Shown: positions 1 through 9,009 of the stretch, piece by piece
How positions within the stretch are numbered: the stretch's first letter is position 1
Layout: each line of letters opens with the position of its first letter
NCBI GenBank assembly: GCA_052379845.1
Contig: JBQTCF010000021.1
Source: Roseinatronobacter sp052379845
GTDB lineage: Bacteria > Pseudomonadota > Alphaproteobacteria > Rhodobacterales > Rhodobacteraceae
Length of the DNA: 64,000 nucleotides
Strand: one strand, 5' to 3'
The notes under the pieces: model-generated
What the model was told of the DNA's origin: nothing
What the model saw: only the letters and a program-made list of their open reading frames with translations
The model's database searches: none
Program-made: the position numbers and the translations under genes

Positions 1-677
1 TCGCGGGCCTGATGGGCCACTGTCAGGTTGCGCTTCAGCGCGTCAGGCAGGGCGGCAATGGCAGCGGGCACCACATCTGACAGGATGCGCGCGCCTTGTG
101 ATCCGCCAATCACCAGCAGGTCCATGGGGTAATCGCCGGGCGCAATATAGCCTGCGCCCGCGCGGTCGCGCACGTCAGCGCGCACGGGATTTCCGGTAAA
201 CACCGCCTCCACCCCGTCGGCGCCCTGAACAGGCCATGTCCCACAGGCCAGCGCAGTGACCCGCTTTGCAAAAAACGCGTTCACCTGCCCCAGAACACCG
301 TTTTGTTCATGGATCATGCGCGGCACACGCAGCACCACCGCCGCCGCCAATGCAGGCACCGACGGATAGCCGCCAAACCCCACAACCACGCGCGGCCGGT
401 CCAGCACCATGCCCGCCACCGCGCGCAATATACCAAGGCCCAGCCGCAATGGAACCAGCACCCTGGCCGCAAGCCCGCCGCGCGCGAAGGTCGCGGCGCT
501 GACTGTGTCAACCCGCACCGCCTGTGGAAACCCGCCCGCATAGCGCGCGCCGCGCGCATCGGTGGACAGCTTCACCCGCCAGCCCCGCGCCAGCAGCGCT
601 TCGGCCAGCGCCTGTGCGGGGAACATATGCCCGCCAGTGCCCCCGGCAGCAATCAGAACAAGCGGTGGTTTGGCCAT
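1..677 (-). CDS. murG: MurG, lipid II synthase (5' part of gene only)
   Basis: UDP-GlcNAc:undecaprenyl-pyrophosphoryl-MurNAc-pentapeptide transferase, which makes lipid II at the cytoplasmic face of the inner membrane. The first 225 codons are visible and the C-terminal part lies beyond the window edge. The N-terminus MAKPPLVLIAAGGTGGH carries the family glycine-rich loop and catalytic-region His (residue 17). Further on come VVGFGGYPSVPA, HEQNGVLGQVN and GNPVR, all typical of the acceptor-binding domain. The ATG is one base beyond the ftsW stop codon, so the two genes are translated as a unit in the order ftsW-murG, as in the dcw cell-wall cluster. The identification is secure; only the missing 3' end limits it. 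Confidence 0.97.
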   Translation of the reverse strand, partial: MAKPPLVLIAAGGTGGHMFPAQALAEALLARGWRVKLSTDARGARYAGGFPQAVRVDTVSAATFARGGLAARVLVPLRLGLGILRAVAGMVLDRPRVVVGFGGYPSVPALAAAVVLRVPRMIHEQNGVLGQVNAFFAKRVTALACGTWPVQGADGVEAVFTGNPVRADVRDRAGAGYIAPGDYPMDLLVIGGSQGARILSDVVPAAIAALPDALKRNLTVAHQAR

Positions 678-678
678 A

Positions 679-1857
679 TCAGCCCCCTGACCCCAGCCCA
701 CGACGCGACAGGATTTCGCCGATCTCGCCCTGCGGTCTGGTGCGTGTGAATGCCAGCAACATACCAATTGCCATCCCTGTCGCAAGCAGCGACGACCCGC
801 CATAGGATACAAACGGCAAAGTCATCCCCTTGGATGGCAGCAGGCGCACGGCAACGCCCATATTGATCATGGCCTGAATGGAAAATACCGCAACAATGCC
901 CGTCCCCGCAAGGCGGATGAACACATCGCGTTCCCGCATCAGCCGGAACAATGACCGCAGCAGGATCATGGCGTATAGCCCGATAATGAACAACACCAGA
1001 ATAAACCCGTATTCTTCGGCAGCCACCGCGATGATAAAATCGGTATGCGCATCGGGCAAGGACCATTTCACGCGCCCTTCGCCCACACCTGCGCCGAAAA
1101 ACCCGCCTTCCGATATGGCGTTTTGCGCATAGCCCATCTGGGTGCGCGGGTCCACGTCAGGGGCCAGAAACCCGTCAATGCGGCGTGCAAAATGTTCGGA
1201 TGAAGTATAGGCCGCCCAGCCCCCCGCAACCACCAGCCCCGCAAACCCCACCAACAGCACCATGGGCGCACCGGCCACGAAATACATGATCATCCAGCCT
1301 GCCGCGATCAGCGCGGCCTGTCCGAAATCCGGCTGAAGCGCCAGCATTGCCACCACCAGAAACGTGAATCCGAAGGACAATGCGCGCCCCGGCGGGCCAT
1401 TGAGGTCTTGCGATGATGCCATAAGCCATGCGGCAAACACCGCCAGCATGGGCTTCAAAAACTCGGACGGTTGGAACGACCCGAAGCCAAGGCTGAACCA
1501 CCGCGTGGCCCCCTTGCCGAAATCCGTGCCGAAAAACGGCAGCAACATCAGCGCCAGCAAACTGGCGAAAAACCCCACCACAGCGAAACGGCGTATGCGT
1601 TCGGGCGAACACATGGACAGGCCCAGCATGGCCACCAGACCCAGAATACCGAAAAACACCTGTCGCTGGACATAGTAGAACGGCGGCAACCCGTTACGCG
1701 TGGCCAGTGGCGGCGATGCCGCAAGCCCCAGAAGCAGCCCCACCGCCATAAGCAACAAAACCCCTGTCAGGGTCATCTTGTCGATTGTGCGCCACCAGCG
1801 TGGAAGGATAGGGTCCACCACGCGCATGGGCGCGGTGCCATAGACCATTTCTGTCAT
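679..1857 (-). CDS. ftsW: FtsW, SEDS-family septal peptidoglycan polymerase
   Basis: A 392-residue polytopic membrane protein of the SEDS family, which polymerises lipid II at the division septum together with FtsI. About ten hydrophobic segments are visible. Diagnostic stretches are LPDAHTDFIIAVAAEEYG in the extracytoplasmic loop and GMTLPFVSYGGSSLL near the C-terminus. The length is normal for the family. It directly precedes murG. The gene normally found just upstream in this cluster (murD) is absent; a divergent P-loop gene sits there instead, so the 234-base gap probably carries the promoter of this ftsW-murG segment. RodA is the alternative in the same family, but the coupling to murG favours FtsW. 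Confidence 0.95.
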   Translation of the reverse strand: MTEMVYGTAPMRVVDPILPRWWRTIDKMTLTGVLLLMAVGLLLGLAASPPLATRNGLPPFYYVQRQVFFGILGLVAMLGLSMCSPERIRRFAVVGFFASLLALMLLPFFGTDFGKGATRWFSLGFGSFQPSEFLKPMLAVFAAWLMASSQDLNGPPGRALSFGFTFLVVAMLALQPDFGQAALIAAGWMIMYFVAGAPMVLLVGFAGLVVAGGWAAYTSSEHFARRIDGFLAPDVDPRTQMGYAQNAISEGGFFGAGVGEGRVKWSLPDAHTDFIIAVAAEEYGFILVLFIIGLYAMILLRSLFRLMRERDVFIRLAGTGIVAVFSIQAMINMGVAVRLLPSKGMTLPFVSYGGSSLLATGMAIGMLLAFTRTRPQGEIGEILSRRGLGSGG

Positions 1858-2091
1858 GCGACTGCCTCGATAGAACCGCGAATTGCCTGTATAGTGCCTG
1901 CTTGCGCCCGATTTGTCGGGTCTGTGGGCGCAAGTCTAACCCGAACGCGTGTTTCAATCCAGCACAAACACGCGCCGCCGCGTCACAGCCGCGTGCGTCA
2001 AACAGGTGAAAACCGGTCCCCTGCTGCAACTAGGGCTTGAACGGCGCACCACACAGGCCCACAAGGAAGCAAGGATTGAAAGCACGTTTTT

Positions 2092-2829
2092 ATGCAGATC
2101 AGAAGGCATATTCAGGACATATGGCTGCAGGTATTTCCGCCGCCCCCCTTTGACATGCGCGATGATTTGCCCGTGCCGCCCCTGCCGCGGGGCGGACCGG
2201 CGCAAACCAAGGCCGCGCTGGATGCCTATCTGGATGTTCTGCTGGCAGATATTGCCAATTATGCGCCCGCCGCTGTGCCCTCGCTGATTGTCACAGGCGC
2301 CATGCGCTGCGGCAAGACGCTGGTGGCGCGCAGGGTCGCGCGGCGCAACGGGATGTATCATGTGCCCGGTGACAGGCTGCGCAAGGCAACCTTCCGAAAC
2401 AGTGACGAAGCCACGAAACAGCGCGTCATCAAGTATATCAGCAAACGCCTGCTTCTGGCCCATCCAACGGGGTTGGTTCTGGACAGCACCATTTTTCTGG
2501 ATCGCGGCGTCACAGTGCCCCATTGGGCCAGCACGCGTGGCATTCCCTGCGTGGCCATCGGCTATGCGCAAGATAACCCCGCGCGCAAGGCCCAAAGCAT
2601 GATCGCCTTTCGCAAAACTGCCAAGTGCTGGACATCGCGCAGCAAATCAGATGCGGATATGCACAAACTTGCGCGCCAGATCATCTGGCGCAGCAAGGAA
2701 ATCAAGGCCGTGTGCGCCACACAGGGCTGGCCCTATTTCGATCTGGAAGCCGCCGCATTCAGCCGCGAAAAGCGCCGGGTGGTCTATGCCATTGAAACGC
2801 TGCTGCACCATGGGCGCACTGCCCCGTGA
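2092..2829 (+). CDS. P-loop ATP/GTP-binding protein of unknown function
   Basis: A 245-residue soluble protein that I do not recognise as a named family. Residues 69-76 (GAMRCGKT) form a Walker A motif after a beta strand (SLIVT), and LVLDS at about 125-129 could be the Walker B strand. A basic stretch rich in Arg/Lys follows (residues 150-190). The layout suggests a small kinase or NTPase fold acting on an unknown substrate. No signal peptide or membrane segment is seen. The ATG at 2092 has a weak ribosome-binding site, and a second in-frame ATG at 2155 is possible and would keep the P-loop. The gene is divergent from ftsW and ends 13 bases before repeat copy A. Confidence 0.8.
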   Translation: MQIRRHIQDIWLQVFPPPPFDMRDDLPVPPLPRGGPAQTKAALDAYLDVLLADIANYAPAAVPSLIVTGAMRCGKTLVARRVARRNGMYHVPGDRLRKATFRNSDEATKQRVIKYISKRLLLAHPTGLVLDSTIFLDRGVTVPHWASTRGIPCVAIGYAQDNPARKAQSMIAFRKTAKCWTSRSKSDADMHKLARQIIWRSKEIKAVCATQGWPYFDLEAAAFSREKRRVVYAIETLLHHGRTAP

Positions 2830-2842
2830 TTGCGGGTGTTTC

Positions 2843-3070
2843 TGGCCTGAAGCCGCCCTAAGCGCTTGGAGAAAGCCCGCGCTGTCGGCGGGCCGGGGTC
2901 TGCCGATCCGACGCCAGTGAAGTTCACTTTATGCAGGCGGCATACTCCGACTTTCAAGGCTTGGCGCGCCTTCAGGGCATCGGCAGGCCGCAGGACGGCC
3001 CGCCGATGGCGCGGCGGCCTGCGGCCTTTGCTCCGCGCCTTGGGGCAGTCCCAATGACCGCTTCAGGCCA
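2843..3070 (+). repeat. Intergenic repeat copy A with terminal inverted repeats
   Basis: A 228-base element bounded by perfect 11-base inverted repeats, TGGCCTGAAGC at 2843-2853 and GCTTCAGGCCA at 3060-3070. It is roughly 90 percent identical by eye to copy C (18727-18955, opposite strand) and more distantly related to copy B (5553-5771). The interior is full of G+C-rich inverted repeats built on TCGGC(G/A)GGCC. Small open frames inside it are not conserved in frame between copies, so I read it as non-coding. It lies between two convergent genes. No target duplication is evident. This is a MITE-like or REP-like element of unknown origin. Confidence 0.85.
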
Positions 3071-3107
3071 AATTAGCCAGCCCGCAGTTCCATCTGACAG
3101 GATACCG

Positions 3108-5396
3108 CTATAGCGGGCGGTCCACGCGCATGGTGACAATCGCGCGCCCCCGTGTGGCCACCGGCCATTGCAACCGCGCCTGATTGCTGTCGGGCCCCTG
3201 ATTGACCTGCACATAGGGCGCATCATAGCGGATTGCATCGCTGCTATCGCGCGCGGCCTCTTCCATGACCACCGATGTTACCGTGCGCACGCGCCCGCCA
3301 AAGGGCATTTTGTCGCCTGAACCAATGGTCCAGCTGGTGGCTGCGGTGTTTTGTTCATGAATGATGACCGCCGGGCTTTCGGTCGGAAAATCCACGCCAT
3401 TGAAGCTGTTGTCCTGAAACAGCACATTGCGGAAACGGTTGTATTCCAACCCCGCAAAGGTTGTGTCCACGGCCTCTACACGGTCAATGGCATTGCCCGA
3501 CAGGCGAAAGACATTGCCCTGCACCACCAGCCCCTGAATGAAATGCCCCGCGCCATAAGGCTTGAACACGATATAGCGAAACCACGGGGCCACGCTGATG
3601 GCAAAGAAAATATTGCCCGTCACCGTCAGCCCCCCGAAGGAAAAGCCACTGCTGTGGTCGGGGTATGGGTCATGTTCATTGGTCATTTCAATGAAACAAT
3701 TGTCAATGTAATTGCCCGTCACGGTGGTTTTGACATTGCCCGCGCTTAGCACAAGCCCTGCCTGGCGTATGCCCGCTGCAGTGGTGTCGCCCTGGAAGAA
3801 ATGGTTACCGCTGACAATATGGCCACTGCCCGCCATCACCCCGAAATGCGCCCATAGCACCACGCGGTTATTGCGTATCTTGGCGTCATTGTTGTTGACG
3901 TTGAACGCAATAACAGTGCGATCCTGGGAATTCAGCGGCATTTGCGAACTGCTGAACTGGCAATTGTCGATCATCAACCCCTGACAAGCCACCCCAATGG
4001 ACGTGATGGCGCGGTCGCGCGGGCGGTTGAAATCACATTGATGGAAGCGGAAAATGCGCCCCCCTTCGGCCAGCATGACCGCTGATGCACGCCCCCGGCA
4101 GATGAATTCCAGATTATGGAATTCAAAATTGCGCAGGCTGGAAAAGCCTGAGAAATCCAGCCCGTAGCGGTAGCGTTCAAAGGTGAAGTCCTGCGTCATC
4201 GCGCCCCCGTGCAGCGGCAGGCTAAGCGTCAGCGTGCCCGCCGCCACATTGCGCGACCGCACATAAACTTCGCGGCCCACGCCCACGCCACTGACGCGCG
4301 CGCCCACCGGAATGGCTGCCACATTGCTGATACCGCTTAGCAGTAGCGGGCTGGTGGGGGTATAGGTCGCAACTGCGGTTACGGTTTCGGTCGCCCAAGC
4401 GGGGTTGTCGATGAAATCAAGCTGCCCATCCGCCAGCACCCTGCGGCGCGATGTATCGTCATAGCCTGCCAGCGCGAACACATCGACAGGGCCTGTCAGC
4501 GGCACGCGCCGCCCCTTCAGGTTGAATTCCATATGTTCATTGCTATGAAACAGCGCCTGCAGCCCTTTGCGAAAGCCCGCCTCGGCGGTGCCGAAGGCCG
4601 CTTCATAACCTGTCAGGTCGAAATTTTGCTGCAGGATCAGCACAGTCTGGGGGTCCATGGCCAGCGTGCCGCGAAACACCGCAGGCATGGGGATCGTCAG
4701 GTCGTCGCCAATGGCAAACACCCCTTCGGACACCAGCAGGCTTCGCCCGTTTGCCGCCGCCATGGCCGCCAGAAACGCCGCGCGATCATCGCTGACCCCA
4801 TCGCCCTGCGCGCCGAAATCGCGCACATCGACAAGGCCCAGCAGGTCGCGGGTATACAGGGCGGTAATATCTTCGATGATCAGGTCGTCAATGCGCACCA
4901 CCCCGCCGGTGGGTCCGGTCAGGTCCAGTCCCAGATGCGCGATGCTTACCGATAGCGGCCAGACCATGTCCACAGACGGGCGCGCCCCTGTGCCGATAAT
5001 GGCCTGCACTTCGACAATCTGGCCAAAGGTGGTCAGCGTGGTTTGCGCGCCAGTGGTGGTCAGGCCGGTAATTTCGGTGCCGCCACTGTTCCCCGCCCAT
5101 GCGGCGATGCGCACATTTGGCATGACCCCGGCCATGGCCTTGATGCGCGCGCGCACCCGCAAGTAGCTTCCGGGCAGGATTGGCACTTCGCCCCTCCAGC
5201 GCAGGCGCGTTGTGGCACTGATTTTCTGCACCTCCAGTGCGCCGCCGAAATCGGGGTCGGCGGGCACGAAGGCGGCGAAAGCGGCCGCGTCATAGGTGGG
5301 TGTTCCGGGGCGGCCTGTGGTTTGTGACCACTGGTCCAGACCTGCCGAGAACGGCGGGGGCGTGATTGCCTGCGGGTTGGTAACGGCCAGGTTCAT
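3108..5396 (-). CDS. Large right-handed beta-helix protein (pectate-lyase-3 / GH28-related)
   Basis: A 762-residue protein. The N-terminal 200 residues look like a beta-sandwich carbohydrate-binding region. LGLVDVRDFGAQGDGVSDDRAAF then marks the start of a pectate-lyase-3 type beta-helix, as in GH28-related and phage tailspike proteins. The rest is rich in Asn-turn repeats (for example NNQF/NNDA-type rungs) expected of such a helix. No Sec signal is seen. The start is set at 5396 (MNLAVTNPQ) because an AAAGGG ribosome-binding site precedes it; an upstream in-frame ATG at 5471 lacks one. Substrate and location are unknown. The gene is bracketed by repeat copies A and B, which may bear on its history. 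Confidence 0.85.
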   Translation of the reverse strand: MNLAVTNPQAITPPPFSAGLDQWSQTTGRPGTPTYDAAAFAAFVPADPDFGGALEVQKISATTRLRWRGEVPILPGSYLRVRARIKAMAGVMPNVRIAAWAGNSGGTEITGLTTTGAQTTLTTFGQIVEVQAIIGTGARPSVDMVWPLSVSIAHLGLDLTGPTGGVVRIDDLIIEDITALYTRDLLGLVDVRDFGAQGDGVSDDRAAFLAAMAAANGRSLLVSEGVFAIGDDLTIPMPAVFRGTLAMDPQTVLILQQNFDLTGYEAAFGTAEAGFRKGLQALFHSNEHMEFNLKGRRVPLTGPVDVFALAGYDDTSRRRVLADGQLDFIDNPAWATETVTAVATYTPTSPLLLSGISNVAAIPVGARVSGVGVGREVYVRSRNVAAGTLTLSLPLHGGAMTQDFTFERYRYGLDFSGFSSLRNFEFHNLEFICRGRASAVMLAEGGRIFRFHQCDFNRPRDRAITSIGVACQGLMIDNCQFSSSQMPLNSQDRTVIAFNVNNNDAKIRNNRVVLWAHFGVMAGSGHIVSGNHFFQGDTTAAGIRQAGLVLSAGNVKTTVTGNYIDNCFIEMTNEHDPYPDHSSGFSFGGLTVTGNIFFAISVAPWFRYIVFKPYGAGHFIQGLVVQGNVFRLSGNAIDRVEAVDTTFAGLEYNRFRNVLFQDNSFNGVDFPTESPAVIIHEQNTAATSWTIGSGDKMPFGGRVRTVTSVVMEEAARDSSDAIRYDAPYVQVNQGPDSNQARLQWPVATRGRAIVTMRVDRPL

Positions 5397-5552
5397 GAAA
5401 GACCCTTTCTTGTCAGTCGATGTGCTGCAATCGGATGACAGGGCAGGGTGTCGTTCTGCCTGACCAATCATCCGGACAGCGCAGACTGTATCAAGGGTGC
5501 GTTAAATCACGTTGAGGGCAGCGTGCGCTGCTTCTGTGGGGCAAGGCGTGGT
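5397..5552. other. Non-coding spacer upstream of the beta-helix gene
   Basis: This stretch, together with repeat copy B, makes up a 393-base gap. Apart from the ribosome-binding site of the beta-helix gene I see no convincing promoter, hairpin or small gene in it. Confidence 0.4.
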
Positions 5553-5771
5553 TGGCCTGAAGGGGACGTTGGCACTTGGATGAAGCCCGCGCTGTCGGTG
5601 GGCCGGGGTCTGCCGATCCAGCGTTATAGGGATGCAGTTTATCCACGCGGCATATTCCTGACATCAAGCGCTTGGCACGCCTTCAGGTCATCGGCAGGCC
5701 GCGGGACGGCCCGCCGATGGCGCGGCGGCCTGCGGCCTTGATTCCGCGCCTTGGGTGACAGCTTCAGGCCA
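5553..5771 (+). repeat. Intergenic repeat copy B (diverged)
   Basis: A 219-base relative of copy A in the same orientation. The left end TGGCCTGAAG (5553-5562) and right end GCTTCAGGCCA (5761-5771) match the terminal repeats of the family. The GCCCGCGCTGTCGG..GGGCCGGGGTCTGCCGATCC block and the CGGCAGGCCGCGGGACGGC block are conserved, while the middle has diverged. It sits 18 bases downstream of the stop of the DUF4864 gene and upstream of the beta-helix gene. Confidence 0.8.
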
Positions 5772-5789
5772 TGCGCCCCCCCCCCCGCA

Positions 5790-6191
5790 TCAGACCCCCC
5801 TTTCAGCGGCCCTTAGCAACTGCACGCCGTCAATTTGCCAGCCGTCACCCGCTGGCACCATCTGATAGGCCAGAAAGTGCAACCGCCCCTGCGCATCGCG
5901 GATCATGACACGCTGAACCACACCGGCGGGGGTTTGGGACTGCTCCAGCATGGTGACTTCTTCAGGGCGATAGACCATCGGATAGCCGTCCTGCACCATC
6001 GCGCCAAAACGCTGCGGTGTTCCGAACAGGCGTTTTATATCGGGGCTGGCATAGCTGAAGGCGCGGTCAAAATCATCGGCCTGAAGTGCTGCAATCTGGT
6101 TTTCGATAATCTGGCGTATACCGGCAACGTCTTGTGCCTGCGCGGTGGTGACCACCAGCACAAGACCCATGGCCGCAAACAAGGCCCGCAT
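5790..6191 (-). CDS. DUF4864-domain secreted protein
   Basis: A 133-residue protein with a Sec signal peptide (MRALFAAMGLVLVVTTAQAQ, cleavage after AQA) and therefore probably periplasmic. The mature part, from IRQIIENQIAALQADDFDRAFSYASP to the end, matches my recollection of DUF4864, a small cystatin/NTF2-like domain of unknown function. It reads codirectionally with the lysyl-tRNA synthetase gene upstream (59-base gap) and could share its transcript. Its 3' end abuts repeat copy B. Confidence 0.85.
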   Translation of the reverse strand: MRALFAAMGLVLVVTTAQAQDVAGIRQIIENQIAALQADDFDRAFSYASPDIKRLFGTPQRFGAMVQDGYPMVYRPEEVTMLEQSQTPAGVVQRVMIRDAQGRLHFLAYQMVPAGDGWQIDGVQLLRAAERGV

Positions 6192-6250
6192 GGTGTTTCC
6201 CTTTCACGACAGGATTTTCATCCTACGCAAAAGGGGTGCGCGCAGATCAC

Positions 6251-7828
6251 TTATGCCAGTTCCCCCGCAAGGGCGCGGTCAATCAGGGCAACTGTTTCAT
6301 TCACGCCATACAGCGCGATGAACCCGCCAAAACGCGGCCCCTGCGACTGTCCCAGCAACACTTCATACAGGGCCTTGAACCAGTCGCGCAGGTTTTCAAA
6401 CCCGTGATCCTTGCCAACAGCGAAGGCCAGCGTCTGCAATTCCTCGGCGTCCAGCCCGCCTTGCCAGTCGCGCAACCGTGCGGCCAGATCTTCCATGGCA
6501 GTGCGTTCCAGCGGCGCGGGCGCGCGGAACTGGCGCGCGGGCGCCACGAAATCACGGAAATAGGCCAGCGCGAACCCTGCCGCCTGATCCAGATCAGGGT
6601 GTGTTTCGGGGGTCGCGTCAGGCGCATAGCGACGGATGAATCCCCAAAGCCCTTCTTTGCCCGTGGCCCCCGCGACGGACGCCAGGTTCAGCAACATCGC
6701 AAAACTGACCACCATATTGGACACAGGCGGGGTGCCTGCGTGAATATGCCAAACCGGATTGGCCAGTTGCTGTTCCAGCGTCTGGTCAGGAAAGGCGCGC
6801 AACTGCTGGTGATATTCATCCACCGCCTTGGGGATCACATCCCATGACAGGCGCTTGGCGGTGCGCGGCTTCAGGAACATGTAATAGGACAGCGATTCTG
6901 TGCTGGCATAGGTCAGCCATTCATCAATCGTCAGGCCGTTGCCTTTGGATTTGCTGATCTTCTCGCCGTTTTCATCCAGAAACAGCTCATAGACATAATG
7001 TTCCGGCTTCCGCCCGCCCAGAATTTCGCAAATGCGGTCATAAATGGGGGTGTTGGTCGAATGGTCCTTGCCATACATTTCAAAATCGACATCCAGCGCC
7101 GCCCAGCGCGCGCCGAAATCGGGCTTCCATTGCAGTTTCACATTGCCGCCTGTGACTGGCAGCGTCCATTCCCGCCCGTCCTCATCGTCAAACGTAATCG
7201 TGCCATTCTTGCCGTCCACATGCTTCATGGGCACATACAGAACGCGGCCCGTTTCGGGGTGGATGGGCAGGAAAATGGAATAGGTCTGCTGGCGTTCATC
7301 ACGCAGGCTTTTGAGCATGACCGCCATGATGTCGTCATAGCGTTCAGCGGCCCGCAACAGCACTGCGTCAAACTGGCCGGATTTGTAGAATTCAGTCGCG
7401 CTGATGAATTCATAGTCAAACCCGAACGTGTCCAGAAACCGGCGCAACATGGCGTTGTTATGATGGCCGAAACTCTCATATTTTCCAAACGGGTCCGGCA
7501 CCGATGTCAGCGGGCGTTGCAGATGTTCGCGCAGCGCCACAGGGTCGGGGACATTCTCGGGCACTTTGCGCATGCCGTCCACATCATCGGAAAAACAGAT
7601 CAACCGCGTGGGCACATCACATAGCGCTTCAAACGCGCGCCGGACCATGGTTGTGCGCGCCACCTCGCCAAAGGTGCCGATATGCGGCAGGCCCGACGGG
7701 CCATAGCCCGTCTCGAACAGCACATAGCCCTTTTCCGGGGCCGTGCCCTTGATGCGCGCAACCAGTTTGCGGGCCTCCTCAAAGGGCCAGGCTTTGGATG
7801 TCAGGGCAGCATCGCGCAGTGCAGACAT
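6251..7828 (-). CDS. lysK: Class I lysyl-tRNA synthetase
   Basis: Charges tRNA-Lys with lysine. This is the class I (Rossmann-fold) enzyme found in archaea and alphaproteobacteria rather than the class II LysS of most bacteria. The HIGH-type signature is GPSGLPHIGTFGEV near the N-terminus and the KMSKS-type loop is KISKSKGN in the middle. The 525-residue length is normal for the family. The ATG at 7828 is preferred because GGAAG lies about 10 bases upstream; a GTG two codons earlier is also possible. No class II lysS is visible in the window. Confidence 0.95.
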   Translation of the reverse strand: MSALRDAALTSKAWPFEEARKLVARIKGTAPEKGYVLFETGYGPSGLPHIGTFGEVARTTMVRRAFEALCDVPTRLICFSDDVDGMRKVPENVPDPVALREHLQRPLTSVPDPFGKYESFGHHNNAMLRRFLDTFGFDYEFISATEFYKSGQFDAVLLRAAERYDDIMAVMLKSLRDERQQTYSIFLPIHPETGRVLYVPMKHVDGKNGTITFDDEDGREWTLPVTGGNVKLQWKPDFGARWAALDVDFEMYGKDHSTNTPIYDRICEILGGRKPEHYVYELFLDENGEKISKSKGNGLTIDEWLTYASTESLSYYMFLKPRTAKRLSWDVIPKAVDEYHQQLRAFPDQTLEQQLANPVWHIHAGTPPVSNMVVSFAMLLNLASVAGATGKEGLWGFIRRYAPDATPETHPDLDQAAGFALAYFRDFVAPARQFRAPAPLERTAMEDLAARLRDWQGGLDAEELQTLAFAVGKDHGFENLRDWFKALYEVLLGQSQGPRFGGFIALYGVNETVALIDRALAGELA

Positions 7829-7956
7829 GGGCACATCACTTCCTTGTGGGGGGACAATAACACCCCCACTCCCTATTGCCCCTTGGCGGCCGCGTCAATA
7901 TTCTGCGCCCGAAACAGCTACCCCGCCCAAACACAGCTACCCCGAAGGACCGCAGC

Positions 7957-8379
7957 ATGCAGCCTCTGCCCCACCCCCTCTCCCCGCAGGATTGTCTGGT
8001 TGCCCTGATGATCGCTGTCTCGGCGGCGGATCAGGAAATCCGCACCGCCGAACTGGTGGCCATACAGGCGCTGGTGAATCACCTGCCCATCTTCGGGGAA
8101 TATGACGCCGACCGCATCAAGACCATTGCCCAAACCGTGTTCGACCTGCTGGAAGAAGAAGACGGGCTTGATGCGCTGTTTGGACTGGTGCGCGAAAACC
8201 TGCCCGACAAACTGAATGAAACGGCCTATACCATCGCCTGCGATGTGGCCGCGTCGGACGGCAAACTCTCCCAGGCCGAATTGCGCCTGCTGGAAGAAAT
8301 CCGCCATGAATTGCAGATTGACCGCCTGCATGCGGCGGCCATTGAACGCGGCGCGCGCGCACGCCACATGCGCCTGTAG
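7957..8379 (+). CDS. TerB-like (tellurite-resistance family) small protein
   Basis: A 140-residue all-helical acidic protein. The pattern LMIAVSAADQEIRTAE (residues about 18-33) and IACDVAASDGKLSQAE (about 92-107) is the duplicated TerB/DjlA-N motif, whose acidic residues are thought to bind metal. Cytoplasmic, with no signal peptide. The start at 7957 (MQPLPHPLSPQ) fits homologous N-termini; a longer frame runs upstream without supporting features. Such single TerB proteins have no proven function and need not confer tellurite resistance. It precedes the sigma/anti-sigma pair by 85 bases. Confidence 0.85.
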   Translation: MQPLPHPLSPQDCLVALMIAVSAADQEIRTAELVAIQALVNHLPIFGEYDADRIKTIAQTVFDLLEEEDGLDALFGLVRENLPDKLNETAYTIACDVAASDGKLSQAELRLLEEIRHELQIDRLHAAAIERGARARHMRL

Positions 8380-8464
8380 CCCCCGCCACCGCCTCTGCAT
8401 CAGAAACAGGCTGACAAATTGTCGCAGCCGCGCTACCCTGCCCCCCGAAGCAGGAGGGCCGCCA

Positions 8465-9004
8465 ATGTCGAACCAGCGCCACCATGACGCGCTTCTTGCC
8501 TTGCGGCGGCGGCTGTTCGGGTATGCCTGCGCGCTGTGCCCGGACATGGCCAGCGCCGAAGATCTGTATCAGGACGCCATGCTGCGCGCGATGACGGCGC
8601 GCAGCGTCCCAACAGACCAGACTGCGTTTCGCGTCTGGGTGTTTCGCATCATGCGCAACCTGTGGGTCGACAGGCTGCGCGCCGCCGGGCGCCTGCCGGA
8701 CCTGACAACCGATGACGCAATTGACGGCAATATCGCCATTGACCGCGCCGATGATCTGACCGTCAACCGCCTTGCGGTGCGACAGGCCTTCATGAAACTT
8801 GCCAAACCCCACCGGGACGTTCTGGCACTGGTGGACATCGCCGGTTTCAGCTATGCCGAGGCCTCAGAAATTCTGGACGTGCCACAAGGAACCATCATGT
8901 CACGCATCAGCCGCGCCCGCGCCAGTCTGGCCCACAGCCTGCAAGACAACGACAAGGTCGTGGCGCTGCCACTGGCGCAGGGCAAACTGGGCATCAGGGG
9001 CTGA
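8465..9004 (+). CDS. ECF-type RNA polymerase sigma factor
   Basis: A 179-residue group 4 sigma factor. Region 2 runs from RRRLFGYACALCPDMASAEDLYQDAM through FRVWVFRIMRNLWVDRLR. Region 4 is AFMKLAKPHRDVLALVDIAGFSYAEASEILDVPQGT with the helix-turn-helix. The start MSNQRHHD is preceded by AGGAGGGCCGCCA. The anti-sigma gene follows after 5 bases, the usual arrangement for a sigma factor held inactive until its partner is modified. The inducing signal cannot be read from the sequence. The proximity to sulfite dehydrogenase genes makes a sulfur or oxidative stress role conceivable, but this is only an inference. Confidence 0.93.
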   Translation: MSNQRHHDALLALRRRLFGYACALCPDMASAEDLYQDAMLRAMTARSVPTDQTAFRVWVFRIMRNLWVDRLRAAGRLPDLTTDDAIDGNIAIDRADDLTVNRLAVRQAFMKLAKPHRDVLALVDIAGFSYAEASEILDVPQGTIMSRISRARASLAHSLQDNDKVVALPLAQGKLGIRG

Positions 9005-9009
9005 CAGGA

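Noticed and set aside
2931..3113. Small open frame starting MQAAYSDFQGLAR in repeat copy A, also begun in copy C
   Set aside because: The first residues are shared, but the reading frame is not kept after about 14 codons between the copies, so the conservation is of DNA, not protein.
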